Assembly: GCF_018141165.1 (NCBI RefSeq)
Contig: NZ_CP058557.1
Location: 1,488,001 to 1,552,000 of the forward strand
DNA from: Alkaliphilus sp. B6464
Lineage (GTDB): Bacteria; Bacillota; Clostridia; Peptostreptococcales; Natronincolaceae
DNA: 64,000 bases
Reading direction: 5' to 3'
This document shows positions 34,658 through 41,489 of this stretch, one piece after another. The stretch's first letter is position 1, and each line of letters opens with the position of its first letter. Below the pieces are notes generated by a model that made no database searches, had not been told where the DNA came from, and saw nothing but the letters and a program-made list of their open reading frames with translations. The translations under genes were made by a program, and so were the position numbers.

Positions 34658-35377
34658 TTAGAGTATATTTTCACCTAATAAATTATTTATAGCTTCTGTG
34701 CTATAGTTTATTATAAGTTCTTTAGGAAAATCTATTTCTTCCATAATATCTATACAATTAGTAAATTCTCCAATATCATAGGAAATATGAGCATCACTAC
34801 CAAATATAACTTTAGTTTCATATTTTTTACATAGGTTTAAAATAGATTTTACGTTTTCATAGGCTCCTGTTCTAAAGCTATCAGGCTTTAAAGAAGAATT
34901 ATTAACTTCGAGGGCCACATTATATTTTTTAGAAGCCTTTACTATAGCCTCATGATCTATAGGATATCTAGAGTCATCAGGATGGGCTATAATCTTTACA
35001 TAAGGATTTTTCATGGTATTTATAATAGCATTAGTATTTTCTTCAATTGTACCTGGATCTATGCAAGGTGGATGTAAACTAGCTATAACATAGTCTAATT
35101 TTTCTAAAATCTCTACAGGCATGTCGATATTTCCTTCATAGTCCATAATATTAGCTTCTACACCTTTTAGTAAAATTAATTCATCTATTTTTCTAGGCAC
35201 TACGGATAAATTAGAAAAGTAAAATACGTGAGTACTGCCAGGCATAGAAGGTGCATGATCCGCAATACCTAAAACCCTAAGGCCTTTCTCCTTAGCTCTT
35301 GATATCATTTCCTCCATTGTACTGTAAGCATGTCCACTAACAATAGTATGACAGTGTATATCTATTAGTGCTTTCAT
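34658..35377 (-). CDS. PHP-domain phosphatase/hydrolase (YcdX type)
   Basis: The 239-residue protein has PHP metal motifs DIHCHTIVSGHAYST (N-terminus), GIADHAPSMPG, ASLHPPC, IAHPDDSRY and FGSDAHISYDIG, matching the YcdX group of trinuclear-metal PHP hydrolases. Family members hydrolyse phosphoesters; the substrate here is not known. It is a single gene on the minus strand. Confidence 0.92.
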   Translation of the reverse strand: MKALIDIHCHTIVSGHAYSTMEEMISRAKEKGLRVLGIADHAPSMPGSTHVFYFSNLSVVPRKIDELILLKGVEANIMDYEGNIDMPVEILEKLDYVIASLHPPCIDPGTIEENTNAIINTMKNPYVKIIAHPDDSRYPIDHEAIVKASKKYNVALEVNNSSLKPDSFRTGAYENVKSILNLCKKYETKVIFGSDAHISYDIGEFTNCIDIMEEIDFPKELIINYSTEAINNLLGENIL

Positions 35378-35506
35378 TTGTTCAACCCTTTCAAATTCTG
35401 TTTATTTAAAGAATCTATTATTTAAATTATATCATATGTGGTCAATATTTTTTATGATGTAGCAGGTCCTTTGGTCAAATTTAAAATTAAGGTATAACAA
35501 AATATA

Positions 35507-36691
35507 TTATTCAACTATTAATAATTTTTCTGCAGATTTACTAATACCTATAGCGCCCAATGGTGCAGTCAAGATTATTGATAACACTGAAATAGCTAGA
35601 ATAATGTCTCCAGAGGCCACATCTAGCGATAAAGGGATAGAACCTATTGCAGCTTGGACTGTGGCTTTGGGTACATACGAAATAACACAAAATAGCCTCT
35701 CTTTTAAGTTTAAGTTGCTTCCTATTAGTGATATTAATACTCCCAAACTTCTGCCTAAAAGTCCTATTAATATTAATTCAATACCCACTTTTCCTGCATT
35801 GGTAGCTACATTTATATTTACCTCCGAACCCACTAATACAAAAAGAAGTATCTCTGCAAATATCCATACCTTATTAAACTTTACAGCTAATCTTTTACCT
35901 ATGTCAGGGCTCTTCTCTAATATTATAAATCCTATGGTCATAACCCCCAATAATCCCGCCAATTGAATTCTGCTCTTTAACAGATCTTCAAGTGCGGAAA
36001 GTAAAACTCCTGCGCCAAGAATAATTAATACTTTTTTTGTATCACGGATATGGCGCTTTTTAAAAAGTTTAATTAATATTAGGCCTATAATAATACCAAC
36101 AAAAATACCTAAAATAATAGCTAATGGAATTTCAATAACTTTAATCCCTATATTAATTTGCTTTCCACTATATAAACCTAAAAATGTACTAAATATTGTA
36201 ATAGCAAAAACATCATCTATCGAAGCGCCTGCCAATATTAAAGTCGGTATATTTTTATTAGTGCCTATCCTTTTTTCCATAAGATTCAGCATTTGAGGAA
36301 CTACTACAGCTGGAGAAACAGCGGCAATTATAAAACCAAGTATTCCACCTTGAATAAAAGAAAAGCCTAAAAGCTTAATAGAAGCAAATGCAATAAAAAA
36401 TCCTTCTATTAAACCTGGAATACAACTTAGTTTTAGAGCTGTTTTGCCTATTCCTCTCAAAGATTTTTTATTTATACCTAGTCCAGCCCTTAATAAAATA
36501 ATAATTAGGGCAATTCTTCTAAAATCTGCGGAAACGCTGAGTATATCAGAACTAAGTATATTTAGTCCGTATGGACCTATAACTACTCCAATAACAAGCA
36601 TTCCTAATAGTCCTGGTAAATGAATTCTTTCAAAAACTGCATTTGCAAATAGTCCAAGCAAAATAATTATAGCCAAATCTACTGCCATCAT
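35507..36691 (-). CDS. Cation:proton antiporter under fluoride riboswitch
   Basis: The 394-residue membrane protein has about 12 helices and NhaP/KefB-like features (GLLGMLVIGVVIGPYG, then LRAGLGINKKSLRG, ASIDDVFAI with the acidic pair and VPKATVQAA). A fluoride-type riboswitch and terminator precede it on the same strand. Fluoride riboswitches are known to control Na+/H+-type antiporters as well as CrcB and ClC-F exporters, so this protein probably helps relieve fluoride toxicity, directly or through ion homeostasis. The start follows AAGGAGG. Confidence 0.9.
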   Translation of the reverse strand: MMAVDLAIIILLGLFANAVFERIHLPGLLGMLVIGVVIGPYGLNILSSDILSVSADFRRIALIIILLRAGLGINKKSLRGIGKTALKLSCIPGLIEGFFIAFASIKLLGFSFIQGGILGFIIAAVSPAVVVPQMLNLMEKRIGTNKNIPTLILAGASIDDVFAITIFSTFLGLYSGKQINIGIKVIEIPLAIILGIFVGIIIGLILIKLFKKRHIRDTKKVLIILGAGVLLSALEDLLKSRIQLAGLLGVMTIGFIILEKSPDIGKRLAVKFNKVWIFAEILLFVLVGSEVNINVATNAGKVGIELILIGLLGRSLGVLISLIGSNLNLKERLFCVISYVPKATVQAAIGSIPLSLDVASGDIILAISVLSIILTAPLGAIGISKSAEKLLIVE

Positions 36692-36712
36692 AATACCTCC
36701 TTAATATTAAAC

Positions 36713-36794
36713 AAAAAAACTCCTACAGATACAATTATAAAATTGAATCTGTAGGAGTCATTAGCCTTTGGCAATTATGGTGAACTCCATCACC
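36713..36794 (-). promoter_or_regulatory. Fluoride (crcB-type) riboswitch
   Basis: On the minus strand the leader reads GGTGATGGAGTTCACC at its 5' end (36794-36779), then ATAATTGCC...GGCTAATGACTCCTAC. These are the diagnostic elements of the fluoride aptamer: GGnGAUGGnGUUCnCC, the following A-rich junction, and the GCUnAUGACUCCUAC segment. The last part overlaps the 5' arm of a terminator, giving a classical off-switch: fluoride binding would keep CTCCTAC from pairing with its terminator partner. Confidence 0.93.
36719..36758 (-). terminator. Riboswitch expression-platform terminator
   Basis: On the minus strand ACTCCTACAGAT pairs with ATCTGTAGGAGT and is followed by TTTTTTTG. The 5' arm overlaps the conserved CTCCTAC of the fluoride aptamer, so binding and termination compete. 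Confidence 0.88.
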
Positions 36795-37030
36795 TTATAT
36801 TATGTTTTATTTTAATTACACTATACTTTAAATTTATATATAGGTCAAGATAAAGTATTTGGTAAGAATATTATAGATAAAAATCTTATAATGAATATAT
36901 AAATATGTTATTATTGTTTTTAAGTAGATTAGGAGGATGAGTAACAGTTAATAAAACGTTGTAAAACTTTATAAGGCTATTTTGAATTTATATAATATTT
37001 GCATTATAATAAATTCAAGAGGTGATATAA

Positions 37031-37656
37031 ATGATATATTATTCAATAGGAAAGTTTTCTAAATTAATAGGAAAAACTTCTCAAACATTAAGGGAATGGG
37101 ATAATAAAAATATATTAAAACCACATCATGTTGCTCCAACAGGATATAGATATTATTCACAAGAACAACTCAATCATTTTTAGGTACAAAAGGTATTGAA
37201 ACTAAAACTAAAAAGGTAATTAGATATTGTAGAGTTAGTTCCCACAAACAAAAAGATGATTTAGAAAGACAAGTTGATAATGTTAAAACTTATATGATTG
37301 CTAAAGGTTACTCTTTTGGCATTATTACTGACATAGGAAGTGGAATAAATTACAATAAAAAAGGATTAAATCAATTAATAGATATGATAACTAATTCAGA
37401 AATTGATAAGATAGTAATTCTATATAAAGATAGATTATTAAGATTTGGTTTTGAAATTATAGAAAATCTATGTAATAAATATGGTACTACTATTGAAATT
37501 ATAGATAATACTGAAAAGACCGAACAACAAGAATTAGTTGAAGATTTAATTCAGATAGTTACAGTTTTTAGTTGTAGGCTTCAAGGCAAGAGAGCAAATA
37601 AAGCAAAGAAAATGATTAAGGAGTTGTTAGAGGATGATACTAGCGAAGAAAGTTAG
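37031..37656 (+). pseudogene. tnpA: IS607 TnpA serine recombinase, frameshifted
   Basis: ATG 37031 (after GAGGTGAT) starts a MerR-like DNA-binding head (SIGKFSKLIGKTSQTLREWD) that hits TAG at 37181-37183 after 50 residues. In the -1 frame the protein continues without loss, GTKGIETKTKKVIRYCRVSS, with the catalytic serine in CRVSS and the recombinase body to 37656. The break is at CATTTTTAG, a run of five T. One lost T, or a -1 slip at U-UUU before a stop codon, explains it. A sequencing slip in a homopolymer is also possible. Confidence 0.85.
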
Positions 37657-38767
37657 ATTATTTCCAACTAAGAAGCAGGAAAAATCACTTTGGAAATCAG
37701 TTGGTACTGCTAGATATATTTATAATTGGACACTCGCCAAACAAGAAGAAAATTATAAAAATGGTGGCAAATTTATAAGCGATATAGATTTAAGAAAAGA
37801 GATAACTATTTTAAAAAAATCCGAATTAAATTGGTTAAATGAAGTATCTAACAATGTGGCAAAACAGGCTGTAAAAGATGCTTGTAATGCTTATAAAAAC
37901 TTTTTTAAAGGATTAGCAGATAAACCTAGATTTAAAAGTAGAAAAAGAAGTAAAAAATCTTTTTACAATGACAATATGAAACTAAAAGTTAAAGAAAACA
38001 AGTTAGTTAATATTGAAAAAGTTGGTTGGATAAGAACGAATGAGCAGATACCTGTGAATGTTAAATACTCAAACCCTAGAATATCATTTGACAATAAGTA
38101 TTGGTATTTATCTGTTGGCATAGAACAAGAAGAACAACATCAAGAATTAACAGATGTTAGTTTAGGAATAGATTTGGGATTGAAAGATTTAGCAATATGT
38201 TCAGATGGTAAAGTTTATAAGAATATTAATAAAACAAGAGTTGTTAAAAAAATAGAAAAAAGACTGCGTAGGTTGCAACGTCAAGTCAGTCGTAAATACG
38301 ATAAAAATAAAAAAGGAAAGGAGTATACCAAAACTAGCAACATTATAAAACTCGAAAAGAATATACAACTACTGCATAGAAAATTAGCAAATATCAGAAA
38401 AGATTATCTTCATCAAACTACTACTGAAATAGTGAAAATCAAGCCATTCAGAGTAGTTATGGAAGATATTAATGTAAAAGGCATAATGAAGAATAAGCAC
38501 TTATCAAAAGCCATAGCAAAACAAGGCTTTTATGAGTTTAGAAGAATGTTAGAATACAAATGTAAATTTAACGGAATAGAGTTGGTTGTTGCAGATAGAT
38601 TTTATCCATCTTCTAAAACTTGTAGTAAGTGTGGAAATATCAATAAAAGCCTTAAACTTTCTGATAGAGTTTATAAATGTGAATGTGGGTTATCTATTGA
38701 TAGAGATTTGAACGCATGTATAAACTTATCTAATTACGTGTGCCCTAATGGGTATAAATCAGCATAA
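37634..38767 (+). CDS. tnpB: TnpB, RNA-guided nuclease of IS607-type element
   Basis: This 377-residue TnpB is intact. It has RuvC-I SLGIDLGLKDLAI near residue 180, RuvC-II VMEDINVKG near 277, a CSKCG...CECG zinc finger, and RuvC-III SIDRDLNACIN with Asp near 356. The N-terminal WED/REC-like region is present. TnpB proteins are RNA-guided DNA endonucleases, using an omega RNA from the element's right end, and are ancestors of Cas12. The start at 37634 overlaps the tnpA reading frame by 23 bases. All catalytic acids are present, so it could still be active even though tnpA is disrupted. Confidence 0.92.
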   Translation: MILAKKVRLFPTKKQEKSLWKSVGTARYIYNWTLAKQEENYKNGGKFISDIDLRKEITILKKSELNWLNEVSNNVAKQAVKDACNAYKNFFKGLADKPRFKSRKRSKKSFYNDNMKLKVKENKLVNIEKVGWIRTNEQIPVNVKYSNPRISFDNKYWYLSVGIEQEEQHQELTDVSLGIDLGLKDLAICSDGKVYKNINKTRVVKKIEKRLRRLQRQVSRKYDKNKKGKEYTKTSNIIKLEKNIQLLHRKLANIRKDYLHQTTTEIVKIKPFRVVMEDINVKGIMKNKHLSKAIAKQGFYEFRRMLEYKCKFNGIELVVADRFYPSSKTCSKCGNINKSLKLSDRVYKCECGLSIDRDLNACINLSNYVCPNGYKSA

Positions 38768-38921
38768 AATCACCAACAAGATAACGCTGATATGTAGGAT
38801 TCGTTGTATCCGAATTTACGCTCTCGGACTACTATATCAAACTAAAGTAGATTAACTTCGGTTATTCAAAATAGGGTAGGTTGAACAGAGAATTAAACAA
38901 AATCTTTAGAGTTTTATAAGG
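38768..38921 (+). ncRNA. Probable omega RNA of TnpB (scaffold)
   Basis: The ~150 bases between the tnpB stop and the right-end TTTATAAGG contain no ORF and are strongly structured. GATATGTAG (38789-38797) can pair with CTACTATATC (38829-38838) around smaller stems, and GGTTATTC... follows. For TnpB systems the guide scaffold comes from the 3' end of tnpB plus this flank, with the guide being the host sequence just outside the element. Here that would begin at 38922 (TTTTGGCAACGG...). Boundaries are inferred. Confidence 0.5.
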
Positions 38922-38934
38922 TTTTGGCAACGGT

Positions 38935-39204
38935 ATGTTTATGGAATGTAGAACTGGCTGTGGAGCTTGTTGTATTGCGCCTTCAATATCATCACCAATA
39001 CCAGGTATGAATGGTGGTAAACCTGCAGGCGTTAGATGTATTCAGCTAACAACGGATAATAAATGTATGTTATTTGGAAAAAGAGAAAGACCAGCTGTAT
39101 GTATTAATCTAAGGGCCTCAGAGGAAATGTGTGGCAAAGCTTCAGAAGAAGCTTACTCATATTTAGAATATCTTGAGAGGGCTACAGATATTATTAATAT
39201 GTAA
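38935..39204 (+). CDS. YkgJ-type cysteine-cluster protein
   Basis: The 89-residue protein has the zinc/iron-sulfur-like cysteine pattern CRTGCGACCIAP at the N-terminus, CIQL...CMLFGKRERPAVC and EEMC. Starts are possible at 38935 or 38941. Neither has a good ribosome-binding site, because the IS607 element ends only 13 bases upstream. An AGGAGG at 36931-36936, on the far side of the element, may belong to the original leader. It may therefore be poorly expressed. Function unknown. Confidence 0.8.
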   Translation: MFMECRTGCGACCIAPSISSPIPGMNGGKPAGVRCIQLTTDNKCMLFGKRERPAVCINLRASEEMCGKASEEAYSYLEYLERATDIINM

Positions 39205-39241
39205 TATATATTTTATAATAGATTGGGGGAGGGGATATAAT

Positions 39242-39469
39242 ATGATAGTTTACTTTACAGGTACAGGAAATTCTCTACAAGTAGCTAAAGATATATCTAA
39301 GTATCATGGAGAAAAGCTTTTTTCTATATCTGCTTTAATGTATAAGGGAAAAGAGATCTATGAATACATCCTAAAAGATGATGAAAAAATAGGCTTTGTT
39401 TTTCCTGTATATGCTTGGGGCGCTCCTAAGATGGTATTAGATTTTATTGCAAAACTAAAACTAAGTTAG
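39242..39469 (+). pseudogene. Flavodoxin-like N-terminal fragment (EFR1-type ferredoxin family)
   Basis: ATG 39242 follows GGGGGAGGGG and begins MIVYFTGTGNSLQVAKDIS, the FMN phosphate loop of flavodoxin-domain proteins, continuing to FVFPVYAWGAPKMVLDFI. It stops after 75 residues at TAG. EFR1-type proteins (flavodoxin plus two 4Fe-4S clusters) are ~260 residues, so the rest of the flavin fold and all iron-sulfur motifs are missing. It is probably a truncated, dead gene, although the start region is intact. Confidence 0.7.
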
Positions 39470-39483
39470 TAGTGAGATAAAAT

Positions 39484-39530
39484 AAGGGGGACGATTCCTC
39501 GGCACTATGTGGCAAAGGAACCGCTCCCTT
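39484..39530. repeat. REP-like palindrome
   Basis: AAGGGGGACGATTCC (39484-39498) and GGAACCGCTCCCTT (39517-39530) form an imperfect stem with a GGCACTATGTGGC loop. The sequence is typical of the GGGGACGGTTCC-type palindromes dispersed in many clostridial genomes. It may also end transcription between the convergent neighbours. Confidence 0.55.
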
Positions 39531-39537
39531 TAATTAT

Positions 39538-39927
39538 TTAAGGCTTTAGAATATCGTCCCATTTAGCTAATTCCACCTTATCATTACTTATATCTTTAAT
39601 TTTAATAGAATTTTTAAACCTATTAAGTCTATCTTTAGCCATATTTATCATTTTTAGAACTCCTGCATTCTTTGTTGTTGATGTTCCTCTAATTAGCTCA
39701 TTTAATGCAGGGTCATTAACTATAATAGTTATTTCGTCATCCTGATACTTTTCTAATTCTTTCAAAACAGTCAACAGTGCAAATGGACCTACTACTGCCG
39801 GTTTTTTATAATCCTTTAGAAGGGACTCTTTTAATATAAGGTCTTCACCGTTATAAATACGATATCTGATCTCTATATCTTCTCCTTCATAATATGCTGA
39901 AATTCCAGTTAAATAAACTGTAATCAT
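39538..39927 (-). CDS. Uncharacterised small protein
   Basis: It has 129 residues, with an ATG at 39927 after an AAAGAGATGG region. I do not recognise the family. The pattern of secondary structure (ITVYLTGISAYYEGEDIEIR, then VVGPFALLTVLKELEKY and EITIIVNDPALNELIRGTST) is reminiscent of an RNase H-like fold with two possible acidic residues, but the canonical DEDD set is not evident. It is a single gene on the minus strand, next to a truncated flavodoxin gene. Confidence 0.6.
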   Translation of the reverse strand: MITVYLTGISAYYEGEDIEIRYRIYNGEDLILKESLLKDYKKPAVVGPFALLTVLKELEKYQDDEITIIVNDPALNELIRGTSTTKNAGVLKMINMAKDRLNRFKNSIKIKDISNDKVELAKWDDILKP

Positions 39928-40033
39928 TTAAATCACCATCTCTTTCTTTTGTAATCTTTTTCATGTAATATATCCTTTATTATAGAACAAACTAATATTA
40001 TTTAATACTTAAATTTATAAAAGGAGTGATTTT

Positions 40034-41380
40034 TTGAATAAGCCAGGAAGGACCCCCTTAATGAGAGCTAAAAATCTAGAAAAGTATCTGGGCGTAGAAA
40101 AAATATATTTAAAACTTGAAGGAACAAATCCTTTTGGACATAAGTTTGATAGAATTTCTGAGGTAATAGTTAAAGATGCACTAAGCCATAAAAGTAAAGG
40201 TCTTTTGGTGGATGGTTCTGATGATTATATTAATTCAATTATCCATTTTTGTGATAAGAATGATCTAGGTGTAAAAATTCCTTTATTCAAAACCGAGAAA
40301 TGGAAGGAAAGTTTATTTGATAATAAGTTTATTATAGACTTTAGAACAGAAAAAATAGATAATAAACATCAGTTTGTAGATAAATATTGTAGAGAAAATA
40401 ATTTCTATAATGCATCTAATCAGTATGCAAATAAACATCTTAGCATGATCTCTCTGCAGAAAATAGGCGAAGAGATCGCTGAAAAATTAGGAGATAATAT
40501 AAGTACCGTGTTCACTCAGCTGAGTTATGGATATACAGTATCAAGCCTTTATAACGGATTTGTCAATAAGTGGGTTGAAGGGGATATAAATAAATATCCT
40601 AAAATATTTTCATGTACCATACCAAAGGGCAATGCTATATTTGATGATTACAAGAAAAATATGAAGATAGGTGATCTTGAAGAGTATGACATAAAGGTTA
40701 ATAAATATACGAGAAATCTATTTACGGGAGAAGGGGTACTTCTTGGAGATACTTTGAAAGCTATACATGATACAGATGGTAAAATAATATCTATAGATGA
40801 AAAAATTTTAAAAGAAAGTGTTCAAGTTTTAAGAAAACAAGAAAATATAATACTATCTACGGAAGAAGGTTATTCATTTGCTGGATTTTACAAGCTTGCT
40901 AAAGAAGGGAAGATAAAAGATGGAAAGCATGTAATAGTTCTTAATGATGGTAAAAGTGACCTAGAGCTTTATCGAGTTACTAACTTTGACAGATATTCTA
41001 AGGAAACAATTGTACAGTGGATAAAAGAGTGGCTACAAAATTATTCGGATCCTATACAAGAAACTGAAGATGCAGTTGAATCTGCAGTAAAATCTGGATT
41101 TATAATTATAGCCCTTAGAAATAACGTACCTCAAGCTGTATGTGTAGTTGTAAACCTCGGTTTTAAAGATTTTATTCCTACATATCATCTAGGTTATATA
41201 GCTACAAAGGAAGGAAATAAGGGCCGAGGTATAGCTACAGAGCTTATTAATCAAATAATAGAACTAACAGATGGTAAGTTATCTCTTCATGTAGACCTCG
41301 ATAATAAAAGGGCTAGAAAGCTATATGGAAAGTTAGGGTTTAAAACAGCATATTATAGAATGATATATTCTGCTGAATAA
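40034..41380 (+). CDS. Fusion of PLP-dependent (threonine-synthase-like) enzyme and GNAT acetyltransferase
   Basis: The 448-residue protein has a fold-type II PLP part (~1-315) and a C-terminal GNAT domain (~325-448; GYIATKEGNKGRGIATELINQ, acetyl-CoA loop). The PLP part has NPFGHKFDRISE where threonine synthase has NPTGSFKDR: lysine and phenylalanine appear exchanged. The lysine is still available, but the pattern marks an atypical subfamily. It starts with TTG 40034 after AAAGGAGTG. One enzyme that makes an amino acid and acetylates it, or senses and modifies a product, is plausible. The product is unknown. Confidence 0.78.
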   Translation: MNKPGRTPLMRAKNLEKYLGVEKIYLKLEGTNPFGHKFDRISEVIVKDALSHKSKGLLVDGSDDYINSIIHFCDKNDLGVKIPLFKTEKWKESLFDNKFIIDFRTEKIDNKHQFVDKYCRENNFYNASNQYANKHLSMISLQKIGEEIAEKLGDNISTVFTQLSYGYTVSSLYNGFVNKWVEGDINKYPKIFSCTIPKGNAIFDDYKKNMKIGDLEEYDIKVNKYTRNLFTGEGVLLGDTLKAIHDTDGKIISIDEKILKESVQVLRKQENIILSTEEGYSFAGFYKLAKEGKIKDGKHVIVLNDGKSDLELYRVTNFDRYSKETIVQWIKEWLQNYSDPIQETEDAVESAVKSGFIIIALRNNVPQAVCVVVNLGFKDFIPTYHLGYIATKEGNKGRGIATELINQIIELTDGKLSLHVDLDNKRARKLYGKLGFKTAYYRMIYSAE

Positions 41381-41404
41381 TATAAGATAATTGAGTATGT
41401 TAAG

Positions 41405-41447
41405 AAAAGACCTAAACGTTGCATATTATATAAACGTTTAGGTCTTT
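41405..41447. terminator. Terminator after PLP-GNAT gene
   Basis: AAAAGACCTAAACGTT (41405-41420) and AACGTTTAGGTCTTTT (41432-41447) form a 16-bp stem. The core AAAAGACCTAAAC recurs in another terminator at 49285-49325. Confidence 0.85.
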
Positions 41448-41489
41448 TAAATAGGGAGATTACAATAATTTTCTTGAAAAAGCATTATA

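Larger units (their letters stand above)
36968..38921 (+). mobile_element. IS607-type insertion element (TnpA serine recombinase + TnpB)
   Basis: A two-gene element encodes a MerR-headed serine recombinase (frameshifted) and a TnpB nuclease with overlapping reading frames, the standard IS607 order. The sequence TTTATAAGG occurs at 36968-36976 and again at 38913-38921, flanking the genes. I take these as the crossover repeats; IS607-type elements integrate at short shared cores without target duplication. Joining the flanks would place the left-hand sequence next to TTTTGGCAACGG, just upstream of the YkgJ-type gene. Confidence 0.8.
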
